Translations under genes and position numbers: made by a program | Shown here: in pieces, positions 13,101 to 25,045 of the stretch | Numbering within the stretch: position 1 is the first letter of the stretch | Layout of the letters: each line of letters begins with the position of its first letter | Notes under the pieces: model-generated | Databases searched by the model: none | Told to the model about the DNA's origin: nothing | The model's input: the letters and a program-made list of their open reading frames with translations, nothing else | Origin: Gymnorhina tibicen | Taxonomy: Eukaryota; Chordata; Aves; Passeriformes; Artamidae | Reading direction: 5' to 3' | Length of the DNA: 64,000 bases | NCBI GenBank assembly: GCA_013399875.1 | Contig: VXAZ01004023.1 | Location: 1,735,422-1,799,421 of the forward strand

Positions 13101-16100
13101 TAAATTGTCACAAGTCTTCCTGGAAGTACATACTACTACTCCTTTGGAAATGAGGAGCAAAAATGGTTATCAACAGTTTCTGCCTTTTCTAGATCAGTTA
13201 AGTTTTATCTTCTCCAGCTACATCATTACTTGGATGTATTTTGTTTCAAATGGTTTTAAACACTTTACTAAATGCATATATATAAATATGCAGTTTAACC
13301 CTTTCAGCCATAGAATTCCTATGGTACCTTAAAATCTGTGTAGCACAGAACTATAGAATTGTTTAGGTTGAAAAAGACCTCTGTGATCATTGAGTCCAAC
13401 CATTAGCCCAGCACCACCATGTTCATCAATAAACAATGTCCCCAAGTGCCATATCCACACCTTTTTTGAACACTTCCAGAGTGGTGATTCCACCAGTTCC
13501 CTGGACAGCCTATTCCAATGCCTGACCACCCCTCCAGTGGAAAAAAATTTCCTAATATTTCATCTAAACCTCCCCTGGTGCAGCTTAAATGTCCTCATCT
13601 GTCACTGGTTGCCTGGGAGAAGAGGCTGACCCCCACCTGGCTACAGCCTCCTTTCAGGGAGTTGTAGAGAGTGATAAGGTTCCCCTGAGCCTCCTCCAGG
13701 CTAAACACTCCCAGCTCCCTCAGCCGCTCCTCATCAGACTTCTGCTCCAGCCCCTTCAGCAGCTCCACTGCCAGCAGTGACAGCAGTTGGCAGTGGACAG
13801 GTGACAGCAGCTGTAGTTTCTTCATAATTTCTGCTTGGTAGTGACTGCTGCCTGCTTTGGGTTTTTTCTTACTGATGCCACTTTATTTGATGCCGCTTTT
13901 CATTTCTAAGTACCACATTTATTCTGTTGCGAAGTCAGGAATGAGTCTGCCTTTTTAATGCTTTGGGGATCTCAGCTTGTGACCATCTGCTATACTTTTC
14001 ATGAAAAGCTGTAAATACCTTTTTCTTTCCTTCCCCACATTTTAAATTATAGTGTGTGCTATAGGGAGTTGAACAAGGTGCTAAACTTTCTCAGTGCCCA
14101 CAGACTTCTCTTTCAGAGGATCAGTTAACAGGATAAGATGAGTAAAATCTGGTTTTGTTCAAAGCAGAAGTTTTGTCCATGTTTTCTAAGCAATGCATGT
14201 ATGAAGGAGAGCATATTTTGTATTATCCTAGATGTATTTCAAACACATCTACAACATTTTATTTCCAGGATGATCTTAAAGCAACTTTAACAGCAAAGAA
14301 CCGAGAAGCCAAGCAATTATCTCAACTGGAAAAGACCCGTCAGCGGAATCCATCAGATCTACACATTATCGTATCCTGCATTTCTAGTCACTATGAGAAA
14401 TATTTTTAAAATTTCTTGGGAATTAAACTGTTGTGTTTAGGAAGTAGTAGTAAAAATAATGCTCCGTAGAGGGACTGTTTCCAATGTTGAATCTTTTCTT
14501 AAACTTTATGGTGAGTTACAGCTGCTTTGTTACTCACTTTTGAATTGAAAAGAAACTATGATTTGATATGTTTATGCAAGAGAGGTAGGCATAGATTACA
14601 TCTAGGAATTTGGAAGTTTTTGAAAGTAAGTGTAATCAGACAATTTTTTTTTAATTTCTGTGGATTTTTTTGTTTTTCTCCCTGCCATTTTGGTAATTGT
14701 GCTTCCTGGTACCTAGATGGGATATGAGTTTCCTCCAGCTGCATGAAGGAAAAGGTGTTATTCTGTTAGTAGAATACTCAACCAGACTACTCTTCCTTTC
14801 CAAAGACCAGTCACCCTCCCCAGTATACTATTTTGTGTCACAGCAGGAAAAATTAAGCCTTCATCCAACTGAATTAGAATTTCCATTAAAATCTCATTGA
14901 AGTTTCAAATTTTAAAGCAATCAGAATCTAGGGAATGCCAAAATAAACAGGATCAAGACAATCCTACTTCAGTCCCTTTATGCTTACGTATTATGGATCT
15001 AGGTTCATGATGTGCTGTTTACTTTTTATTACATTTTAGTGTTGGACTCGGGAGTTAAGCAATCCTATTTGTTGTTGAATTTTATTAACTCTATTGCAGA
15101 ATCTTCAGGATCTTTGTAGTGACTGGGGCATGAGACTGTAGAAAGAGTGAAAATGACTGTGTTGGTCAAATGCAACACAGGAGAACTACATTTTATTTTT
15201 ATCTCTGCCAGAGAATTTCCATTTAATATTAATCAAATCAGTTAAATCAAGTAATGACTAATTAGAATTCTTCATATAATAAAGACAGATACGTGTCAGC
15301 CAGAGGGTTAGAACTTGAGCTGTGTTGCAAAGTTTTCTTTTGTTGGAATTAAGAGAGTAAATGATAACAGTAAGCTGTTTTCCCCAGAGGGAGACTGGTC
15401 CCATTTTTCTCTCTCGAGCTAATTCCCATTTCATTTCATGGGTGTGTCACTGACACCTAGTTCATTTCTTCTTGTTTCTTTTCTAAGCTGCTCCCAAATA
15501 CTCTTCTGTAACTTAGGTTCTTGTAACACCTGTTTTCTGTACTTAAGGCTTTGCTTGAAGAGTTATAAAATCTCAGTACAGTCTGATTCTGCACATGGAC
15601 AAAGGCACCAAATGCTGCATATTTGCATTTTAAAGTGATTGACACAAAATGCATTAAAAGGTATTAGGAGCAGGAATGTGTTCATTTGCTTTTGAAGGTG
15701 TGTGCAGGTCAGCTTTGAGGTCAGAGAGAGGTGTTACCACATTAGAGCACATCAGCTGGGCTCCTGCAGGGGTTTTCTTACTCTTGAGCAACTGTGATAT
15801 TGCAGCAGTGAACAACTTTGGCCACAGATAGCAAAGGATCTGTGCTCACTCCCATCTTACAAATGGGATGTTAGCACAGCCTTGGAAAGAAAACATTGCC
15901 AGATTTTTAAAAATACAAAAATATATTTTTGTAAATGAAAATCGATTTTTTTTCCTGAAGTAGTCTGCCTAGGTTGCCTGCTTTTTATTTTATTCTTTTA
16001 AAAATAAATAATCAAACCCTCATCCAAGACAAACAAGCTGTCTGGAAATGTTTTGGCCTGGATACTTGAATTCTAGCAAAGCTCTAACAAACTGTACAAC

Positions 16101-19100
16101 TTACAGCCAGAAGCTTCAGACAACACAATAATAGCACTAAATATATAGACGTTTTGAAATAACTGAGGTAAATAGTTCACAGTATATTAAAAGTAGAAGT
16201 GAAAATTTATATTTCCATGAATATTGATTGTTATGTTACCATTTTTTCCTTTACTAATATTTCCAGACACAGGTGAGTGTTCAGAAGAGAAAATACCAAA
16301 CTGCTGTTGTGCAAATTATGCAGGCTCTGTGACTTTGGACACTTCACTCTACAAACAAACAAACAAACAGAATTCCTCTCCCAAAGCATCTGTGCACAAA
16401 TTATGTCCAATCTATTTAAGATGTTTTGAGAGATCTATTTGATTATCATAGAAATAACATACTGTATTTGTATGTGTAAGGGCTGCTTATGCATAATAGC
16501 TGCCTTCACTTACAGAGAGTGATTGATTGAACTAATTGAAAATACACAAAATGTCTTTTCTTACTGTCCTTCCCTCCTGTGTTTTGGGCAAAATCAATAA
16601 AGAGAAATGAAAATGTGACCTTATGTACTACTAAAGATTGTTGTCAATTTTGTTTGCGCAGTAATTGCAGAATTGTGTCCATGACTTTAAGCTGTTTTTG
16701 AAAGGAGATTGTTCCAAATTGATAATCCTGTAATATAAGATTAGCAGATTATAGTCAAAGAAGTGAATAGAGCATGTCTTATGCCTTAGGTTTCTATATA
16801 TGTAACACTAAAAGCTAGATCACAGGAACTGGACCTGTGGTGTCTTTTTCCATTAAAAAAAAAAAATCCTCTCTTAAGCTGCAGTTTTGTAGAAATGGAA
16901 AGAACCCTACAGCTTAATCATAGGATACAATACTTGATGCATACTACTTTCAAATCTCACAACAAAATAGATTTGTGATGATACTTATTGACTGAGCCTG
17001 TAATTATCACTAGTATATGATGTTTGACCAGTAATGCATGGAAAATAACAGAAGTTTAGACCCAAATTTTGTAGACTTCAAGTGCAAACTCTTAAAACTA
17101 TACATTGTTAATTTGTAATAGTACACAGTTCTCAGACTTGACTTAATGAGAATAGTTTCAATATCTTTTATTAAATGGTAGTGAACTTTATAGAAAGTTC
17201 ATAACTACATCTAATTAAAATAGCTATGTAAAATGCTTTTTGTAGTAACAAAATAAGAAAAACTGTGTACTTATGTGTTAGGAATTGGTTGATGTGTTCC
17301 CTTCCCAGTGCCCTGTTGAAGATGTTTTTTACAAGATATTTTAATAATACAAAAATATTAAAAATATAAAATACCTGAAATTCCTTTGGATCTAAAAACT
17401 ACAATAACTCTGGTCTGCAGACTGAGATATTTACAGGATAAGCACATTAGTTCCCACTGCTGCTGTAACTGTCTATTTAAATAATTTATAAAAACTTACT
17501 AAGATGAGGTTCAGCACATGATACCAGGAAAGATTTTTTCTGGACCCAGCAGGTTGATCTGCACTAGAAAACAAAGGGTGATCTTTCCTGCTCACCCACC
17601 ACTCTGGCCTGTGCTGGGTTAAGTACCTAAACATAGTCACTGTGTTGTCAACAGGTGTCAGGGCTGGCTCAGTAAAACTATCACGATTATTACAGAAGAT
17701 GAATCAGGGCAGAGGGATTTTCCTGACTGGCTGCAGCTACTCATTTTTCCTGTTTCACATCAAAGTCACAACAGTGTTGAAAGCATCCTTATATGTTCAT
17801 TAAGCTACAGATTTAAGATACTGTAACACAGATACGTATTGTTTTGAAAACTGAGCACTTAAATTTGTTTTCATGGCAATTACAGCAAATAGCTTTGTAT
17901 CAAATACAAGACTAATTTCACCTTTGTGTTACTTTACCAGGCTGAAAATGAACTGCATAGAGCGACACTGGATGCTACTCGAACAACTCAGCACTTAGAG
18001 GAAACCATTGATAATTTTGAGAAACAGAAGATAAAGGACATCAAAGTATGTGTGCTCTCATTTCATCTTGCATAATAAAATTACTATAGTTAGTTGGGGG
18101 CAAGATTAGCAACATTCAGTATTCACTGAAATGCAAATCTCATGGTATTCATGAATATTTCACAGAATTATAAATTACAGATATGTGTAGAATTTACAGA
18201 TAACTTATCCCCAACCTGTTATAAAAGACTGTCTTCAAAATAGCAAAACTTCTGACTGACTACATCTTGTGAATACATATTGGAGATTATCAAGTAACTT
18301 TTCAGTAAGACATGTTATTCCTAATACATTTCCTCTTTCCTTTTCAAAGTATTTATTTAAAATTTATTACGAAATAATAACTGCCTAAGTGATAGCCCAG
18401 CCAGCATATATGTTTAATTTCTAAAATTCAGGTCTGACTCCTTAAAAGCACTTAAGTATCATGCAGTCATTTATATCATATAAATACCAAACACAGAATA
18501 CAGTAATCTTTTGAAGTGGAAATGTACTTTACTGCATTAAAAAAACCTTTCTTTTAATTTGCTTTCAGAACATATTTTCTGAATTTATAACTATTGAAAT
18601 GTTATTCCATGGGAAAGCTTTAGAGATATATACTGCTGCCTACCAAAATATCCAAAATATTGATGAAAGTGAAGATTTGGAGGTAAGAGTGATGAAGATT
18701 TGCTTTTCTGTTTACTTCCCATATAAAAAAAAGTTTTCACAGTTGGACTACACATGTCCAATGCAGAAAAATACCACAAATATTTCAGGTTCCCAGAACA
18801 AACTCGTGTATACCAAACCTTTTTTTAGCACTTTTTCAGTAAGAGCATGCAGGTTTATAATCTCAGAGAACACAGAGAGCAACTGCAGTGGCAATCTAGT
18901 CTTTCCCATAAAACACAGAAAACAGACTCACAAAATTACCTGCCACTCCAAGCTCAGCTAATCACAGCTCATCAGCTAATCACAATTCACACTTCTGCAG
19001 TGAATCTTGCTCTAAAGATGCACATAGAAAAAATCTTACACTGCTATAAGATGATGTAAAGACTAATTACTGCATTAAAGATCTCTCTCTACCCTGAATT

Positions 19101-22100
19101 CTGTTTGCTTGTTTTCATCTTCTAGTCATTTTTTATTAGGCTGTTCTAGAATTAAGAGACATTTGTTATTTACTACATTGGGGTTTCTTGCCTTGTGGCA
19201 GTTAACTGCTTCAAGTCACCCTTTCTTTCCTACTTGAATTACAGTCTCTCTTTCCCAAGGCATGATTTTCAGTCCTTTATCCATTCTTGCAGTTCTTCTG
19301 GATGTTGGGCCTTTAAACGTAGTATCATTGAAATGTGTGTTGTGTATATATGTTTGATTTGTCAAAAAAGTTAGATCATTTTCAGTCTTCTTTTGTAAAT
19401 CCTACCAGTCATAATTTTATTTTGTCTATGACATAGCTCAGAACCAAGTTAGCACAAGACTTAAAAAACCACAATTCTTCAGTGACAATCATATTTGAGA
19501 CTACCTGGTAATTTTACTTCATTTAAACTATACCATGGCAATTTTGTACTATTCTAGTTTCACAATTATGATGTCACCAATTCAGAAATCTCCTTTAAGT
19601 CAATACTTTGTCTTTCACAACCAAATTTCTAATATCATTTTAAATTTCCTGTTAATTGGACAATTATTTACTTTTCATAAAAATACTGACCATAATTTAC
19701 CATCTCCTTGACTTAAAGCCTTGCACAAATAGCTTTATTGGTTATTGAAATAACTTGAAAATATAATGGATGTTACACTCTCCCCTGTATTCTAAGAGGT
19801 TTCCCAAATTTGAGTTGTACATCTCCTGTACATTTCAAGTAAAATTTTTCTGATGCAGTTGTGACCAACAGCAGGGATTTGCTTGTGAAGGGGCTAGGAG
19901 TTCATCTTTGCAATAAATAGAGAGCTTGAAGGAGTTGCTGGGGTTCCTACTTCTAGGTTAGCCTGAAACTCAGCTACATATGTTGGTGGGAAACCATTGC
20001 AGTTTTCCCTGTGTAAATGCCCTCAGACCTCTGAAGAATGTGTACTTTTGCCATATAAATATGGTGATGTGTCTCAGGTTAAGCAAGGATGTTGTTTTCA
20101 GCTAAAAGTGATCAGTCCAAACTACAGTTGATGCACATTTTAAGATTAGGTTTCATTGTCCAATGCTGCATTTCTGCTAGCTTTGGTGATTCTTAGTTTG
20201 CAAGCTTCCAAGTCACAGCTTTCTCCATTTGATTAGGTTTTTCGGAGCTCACTTTATCCACCTGACTATCAGTCTCGCTTAGACATAGTTCGTGCAAATT
20301 CCAAGTCCCCCCTGCAAAGAACTGGCTCCTCAAAATCTTCATTGAGAACAGTACAGGTAAGACAGAAAAATTACATACTAAATCACTGTCTTAAAGCTCT
20401 ACTTGAGATAATCTTCTAGCTAATGCACATGGATCCACTGTCTTTACTCAGTTCAGGACCATCAGAAAGGTTAACGAAACTTTCAAGGGCATAAATATCA
20501 TATTAAGCTCTTAATAATGCAGCTTTATCATTGAAGGAAAAAGAGCCTCAGTTTTTAAAGCTGTGTTGCTTACTTTTGACAAATGCCATTTCCAGCAATA
20601 CTTTGTCTTCCATCAGCAAACTGTGGTGTCTTGCAGAGAAGACATCTAGGAGCTTATTTGAAAGAGTAGTGACATTCTTTAAATATACTTGCATATTCTT
20701 ACTGTTCAGATTCTAGAGTGTGGACTCTCTACCAGATCCTAATTCAGAGTAGTGATACCTTCTAGAAGCAGAGCAAACTCATGACCAACAGACCTTTCCT
20801 TTTACACTCTGAAAATTCACAGCAGGTGAGGAAAAGGATGATAAAAATGAGTGAAACAGTTGAAGACTGCCACTCTTTTTGGATCAGCTACCTTGCAAAT
20901 ATCTTTGCCACTTGTTTACAGCAGTAAACTTGCAGACATTGCAAAATGGCTAAGTTATTTTTAATTTATTGCAACTGTAATCCTGTAACTATGATGATTC
21001 TTACCAGTGTTTTAAGTTAAAGACAAAGCCACATTTAAAATGTATGTATCTCACTTTTCTTCTTTGAATAGAATCATGCATTGATATTGTAGTAAGGAAA
21101 ACTTTTCTTGACTTCATACACACTTTACACCTCTGCTCTCAACACAGAACAGATCAGTTATTACAGTTGAGCTATTCTGTTGTTGAAAGTATGAATTGTG
21201 TCATCTGCAGAGATAGAACCTAGTGATGCAGTGCATGAAGTACTACCTTGACTGGGTAACTTAGCAGTTCTATCACCCAAGCAAATTTCATGTTCAGGCT
21301 ACTTCAGAAAATGCAAGAGAGAAAAAACACGAAACAACAGAAAACTGAGTGTATGTACACTGTGATTTCTCCCAGAGGTGGAATGGAACTCCATTTTGAC
21401 TGACTTGCAAGTTAACCTTTCTCTTTTCCTAGACTGCTCTCTTAATTATAACTTCGGGTGTTAGTGTTCTCATAACCTCTCACTTAACCTGAAAAGAACA
21501 GGAAGTCATGTAGACCTAGAGGGAAACTGCAACGCAATTCAAAATAATGTCATCTTTCTTGGCTGTGCAGTGTATCTGCAGAGGAGGATCATATGGCAGA
21601 AAAAGGGGGTGGAACACCCTACTAATGCAGTCACCATAGGGCAGTGAAGAAAGGGCAGCCTGTTCCACACGCCCCCCATGTTGCCCTTCCTGATTCTGCA
21701 AATAGCATGGTGTTGAATTACACTAAGGGCTCTAATCTCTGGAACCACCAAACATCTCATGAGAAAAAAAAAATGCTGTATTCAGAAAAACCTTCAGGTG
21801 ATTTGTTTTATCTTTGCTATGGATCTTTCACTCCAGAATTTTTCAGAAATCTAGTTTCCTGCTACACTGACTGTAATGCAGTCCTTTGCGATTTCCAATG
21901 TAACGCGGTATAAGTAATGTGGTAAGCAGTTCACAGAATCACACGGCCAAAGTCTGTGGGGCAGGGGAGGCCAGACACAAGCACACAGAAATGCTAACCT
22001 GTAGGTGAGGGACAGTGTTGGAAGTCACTGCATACCAGATGTAATGAAGTCTGCCAGTAACACAATTCAGGTCTTTTCAGAGGATTTAACACATACCATC

Positions 22101-24342
22101 CTTGAATTTATTTCTGGTTCTATGGACTAACTTTCTGTATTTTCTGTATGTTAAAAATCTGAAGTACTCCTTGAGCTTGATTCATTTTTTCGCAAAGAGC
22201 TACGTCCTTCATTTTACACTTTACTTGGCAATTGATCCTCAGCGTTTTGGTTTACTGATTCAGGTTGGTGTATCTTACATTTTAGAACTATAGCAAAACA
22301 GAATGACCTTTTCCAGATATTTTAAATCAAACTTAACTACACAAGTTTTATGTACATGCATTAAATATAACAAACTTTTGCACTGATGCTGTAGGAGAGC
22401 AAAGCATCATTTTAACCATTATTGAAAATGTCTGCATCTGAATGTTCCAACACTAAGACATGAGGAGAGAATTGCCATGCTTCTGTAGTAGCATCTACAG
22501 TGCAACATGGAGCTGAACTGCTTAAGCAAGGACAGTCATCACCTACATGCAACTCATAGAATTAATTTTTACATAAAATTATTTATGATCAACAAATTAT
22601 CATATTCCTTTTTCCTTTTTTTTTTTTTGCATCAAGTTACGAAAAATTAAATTTCAGTACTGGTATGTTTCAGTTATTTGGCACAGTAACTTGGATTTAA
22701 GATAATTTCTTTCTCACTTTCCTTCCCTGATCCAGTTTGGTTCTTAGGGATAGCCATCGTAGCACCACCAGTTAATATATTATTTAGTTAATTGTCGCAT
22801 GGTCAGAGGTATTTGAGTAGTGAGCAGAAAAAAGCCATAAAGCCAAAACACTTCTTATTTGAGAAAAGGGTAAGGGGGAGCTTTTCTTCAGAAACATGAC
22901 GCAAGTTCTGCTGAAGAATTTCAGATGCTCTGAACTAGAAAAAATTTGGAAAATTAGTCTATGCCATTGAAATGAAGCTACCTTAACAGGCTCAATCTGC
23001 AGCATTCCTTAATCTCCAATTACAATCACTGCCATTGTCTTTCTCTTCTTTCACAGAATGAGAGACTGCTACTTTAGACATTTCAACTCAAGTTAACCCA
23101 GCTTCATCGAATGATTAACTCAGTTTTCTGTTGTGTTCAGGAATTTGTAAGCAAGCATTTCCTTCAAGCTAAATATGTACTTCGTGAGCATCAACAAGAC
23201 TTAAGGATTTTTCTGCTTTCAGAAGTTCAATGACTACAGTTCCCTTTATGCACACACAAAAAAACTTACATTATATTCATGGCTGTATGAATTATCTCAG
23301 AAGTCAATTTAATAATGAGCATTTAAGGACATTTAAAATAGGGGGCTGCTTAAAAAAAGGGCAAGCTTTGTCTTCAGTACAGAAGTTTTATATCGCTGTA
23401 TGTGAGAAGACACAGAAAATATAACCAAAATTAGAGCTGCAGATGCCCTTAGAGAACTACTGAACCTGAAATAATTTTTCAAAAGCATTCCAGATGACTT
23501 GGATAACTGTCTTCAATGTTCTCTTTCTCATGGGCAAAGAAAAAAAACCCCATATATCCTTCTTTAAATTGTCAATGTTGCATTGTCTGTGAAGAATCTA
23601 TCTTCAATAGGAATTAGATTGAGCCCTCATTAGAAAAAAGTACAGACTGAAAAATCTGTCAAATGAGATGAAAGCTTGGCAGCTGGCACTTGTTTTTAAT
23701 GTTTGATGAACCAAAAAGAGGAGTCACTCTGAAGGCAGGCACTGATGGGCAGGGAAAGAAGTTCATCTATGAATCAAGACTTTTAGTAAGTTTGTCTAAT
23801 TCATTCTTGAAAAAAAAATAAAAAGCTTAAAGCAGCATAGTTTTGAGCTTTTATCGTAAGAGGTCTGATGTCTTCAAGATAAGATTACTTAATATTCATC
23901 TTCAGCCTGCTGTTTCAACAGCCAACCCAGGAAAAAATGGATTTGTATCTTGATTTTTAGCATTAATTCGATCAAAATACCATTTTCCCTATCCTATAGT
24001 AGTAGTCAAGGACTATAGGGATTTTTTAGCTTTTAAAAATCATTACAGTATTTTTATTCTCTGTCACGTATCTTTTCAGTGGTGTGCATGTTATAAAGGG
24101 TTAATAAATAAACAACTTACCACCTCTTGCAAATGAAAACCCTACAAACATAGACTGAAAATGCCAATGGAGAATTGTTTTGCAGAGAACAAACAGTTGA
24201 TATCCCTTTTTTTTGATTTTTGTTTTAGCAGATTCCCCGCAGAATGCTAAGAAAAGATGAAGAAGAGGAGGACGAGGAGGATGAAGACGAGGAAGAGGAA
24301 GATGAGGAAGATGAATTTGGTGCTACTAAGGAAGTGAGATAA
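3983..24342 (+). CDS. CIBAR1: CIBAR1 (FAM92A) gene: 8 coding exons, 296-residue BAR-domain protein
   Basis: CIBAR1 is a Bin/amphiphysin/Rvs (BAR) domain protein that binds curved membrane, partners the Chibby protein CBY1 at the ciliary base, and has also been linked to mitochondrial inner-membrane shape; human loss causes polydactyly. Coding exons: 3983-4014, 5841-6075, 8534-8602, 14269-14370, 17941-18045, 18569-18682, 20237-20356, 24229-24342. All eight join in frame (891 nt with stop) across GT-AG introns. The FAM92-type BAR region covers roughly residues 10-220, with conserved stretches such as [16 protein letters not shown] and RNPSD. The human protein is 289 residues, so length fits. 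The tail ends with an unbroken run of 20 Asp/Glu (residues 269-288), longer and purer than the human tail as I remember it. It converges on RBM12B. Untranslated 5' exons cannot be excluded. Confidence 0.96.
4015..5840 (+). other. CIBAR1: CIBAR1 intron 1
   Basis: GT-AG intron. It holds the end of the CpG island, a G-run followed by an early AATAAA at 4321-4326, and a long imperfect hairpin at 4850-4900. No gene or interspersed repeat was recognised. Confidence 0.85.
5841..6075 (+). CDS. CIBAR1: CIBAR1 coding exon 2
   Basis: Preceded by tatccag at 5834-5840; ends at GCAGAG|GTACAA. Largest coding exon. It completes codon 11 and encodes residues up to 89, including the strongly conserved [12 protein letters not shown] and [16 protein letters not shown] stretches that form the first part of the BAR helix bundle. 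Confidence 0.97.
8534..8602 (+). CDS. CIBAR1: CIBAR1 coding exon 3
   Basis: 69 nt, phase 0 at both ends, between ttttgtag and AGG|GTAGGT. Encodes residues 90-112 ([20 protein letters not shown]...), matching the family in the middle of the BAR domain. Confidence 0.97.
8925..8962. repeat. Imperfect trinucleotide microsatellite
   Basis: Runs of GAT, then ATT, then ACT triplets in CIBAR1 intron 3; the units drift from one triplet to the next. Confidence 0.85.
10292..10765 (+). mobile_element. Solo LTR of an endogenous retrovirus, 474 bp
   Basis: The block begins TGGG and ends TCCA (TG...CA ends) and is flanked on both sides by the 5-bp direct repeat CCAGC (10287-10291 and 10766-10770), as expected for a target-site duplication. 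It is GC-rich against AT-rich intron DNA and carries AATAAA at 10572-10577 followed by a U5-like segment, so it reads in the same sense as CIBAR1. No internal retroviral genes lie next to it, so it is a solo LTR left by recombination. The family is not identified, though the layout resembles avian ERV LTRs. Confidence 0.75.
13338..13795 (-). mobile_element. CR1 LINE 3' fragment, minus orientation
   Basis: Reverse-strand CR1. The 3' tail starts near 13340 ('tagaattgtttaggttgaaa' on the plus strand). It runs through the 'ccagtggaaaaaaatttcct' and 'gcctcctccaggctaaacac' blocks to about 13790. It is strongly 5'-truncated and contains no usable frame. Confidence 0.93.
14269..14370 (+). CDS. CIBAR1: CIBAR1 coding exon 4
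   Basis: 102 nt, phase 0, after tatttccag. Encodes residues 113-146 ([20 protein letters not shown]... to LHII). The following donor is GTATCCTGC, which resembles the U12-type donor consensus rather than the usual GTAAGT. The human protein, as recalled, has Ser-Gln after this point before the next exon's Ala-Glu; those two residues are absent here. Confidence 0.93.
14371..17940 (+). other. CIBAR1: CIBAR1 intron 4
   Basis: About 3.6 kb, AT-rich. It includes a short (CAAA)n run near 16350-16370. No gene or clear repeat family was seen. Confidence 0.8.
17941..18045 (+). CDS. CIBAR1: CIBAR1 coding exon 5
   Basis: 105 nt, phase 0, between actttaccag and AAA|GTATGT. Encodes residues 147-181 ([20 protein letters not shown]...KIKDIK), a heptad-rich helix of the BAR domain. 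Confidence 0.95.
18569..18682 (+). CDS. CIBAR1: CIBAR1 coding exon 6
   Basis: 114 nt, phase 0, between gctttcag and GAG|GTAAGA. Encodes residues 182-219, including [17 protein letters not shown] and [10 protein letters not shown], nearly identical to the mammalian protein. This closes the BAR domain. Confidence 0.97.
20237..20356 (+). CDS. CIBAR1: CIBAR1 coding exon 7
   Basis: 120 nt, phase 0, between tgattag and CAG|GTAAGA. Encodes residues 220-259: a conserved [20 protein letters not shown] block, then a Ser-rich low-complexity linker ([12 protein letters not shown]). Confidence 0.95.
20357..24228 (+). other. CIBAR1: CIBAR1 intron 7
   Basis: About 3.9 kb of AT-rich sequence with several poly-A/poly-T runs. 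No recognisable repeat or additional coding exon was found. Confidence 0.75.
24229..24342 (+). CDS. CIBAR1: CIBAR1 coding exon 8 (last)
   Basis: Follows ttttag with a second AG three bases later (tagcag), so the first Gln may be included or skipped. Encodes QIPRRMLRK, a block of 20 consecutive GAN codons (24256-24315, all Asp or Glu), then FGATKEVR and a TAA stop. Confidence 0.92.
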   Translation, partial: QIPRRMLRKDEEEEDEEDEDEEEEDEEDEFGATKEVR

Positions 24343-25045
24343 CAAAGCTGTTCTAATAGGGTATTTTTTTAAGGGAAAAGAAACCCCTTTACCTAAAGGC
24401 TTTTGTATGTTGGATCTAAAGTTTCACCAGGGCTATGTATTTAAAATTCCAACAGGAGCAAGAATCAGCACTAATTCTAGAGTGCCAGACAACAAAGGAC
24501 CGGTTTCAAAGAATGGAAAAAAAATCTGCTGAAAGTGGACAATTTCAGTAGCTAGAAAATTAAATATTTAAATAGATGCCTGTATTATATTTGCATAGAT
24601 GTTACACTGTAATCACATTTGCTTAAACTTACATGATGAACAGTGTCCCAACACTGCACTAAGCTTTCAAGCAGTTATGAACATTGTTTTCTTGTTACTT
24701 TGCCAATATATTACCTCTCTAGCTACATACCTCTTGAATTTATTAAGCACTCTAGCTGTACCTGTTATAATTGGGTTTATACATCCTAAAGTAACTGTAG
24801 TTATCAAGAAACTGTTTGCAGTAACAACCTGTTAAGATCTCATTTTGCTATCCACCCTGGATGGCAGAAGGCAGGGTGAGGTGTACTTTTTTTCTTATTT
24901 TCATTTTCCTCAGGCTTTCATCAGGCTCAAATGACTTTTGATTCCTTTACACATACAGAATGAACAGTCACAAATAAGGACCTGGCCCAGTAATCTATGT
25001 TTAATGCTGCTTTGCTTTTAAATAAAAGTGCCTTCATGATAAAAC
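24343..25045 (+). other. CIBAR1: CIBAR1 3' untranslated region
   Basis: The first strong polyadenylation signal after the stop is AATAAA at 25021-25026, which would give a 3' UTR of about 700 nt. The cleavage site is inferred. Confidence 0.6.

Larger units (their letters stand above)
8603..14268 (+). other. CIBAR1: CIBAR1 intron 3
   Basis: Intron of about 5.7 kb carrying a short ATT/ACT simple repeat near 8925-8962, the solo LTR at 10292-10765 and a reverse CR1 at 13338-13795. The rest is AT-rich with nothing recognisable. Confidence 0.85.
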
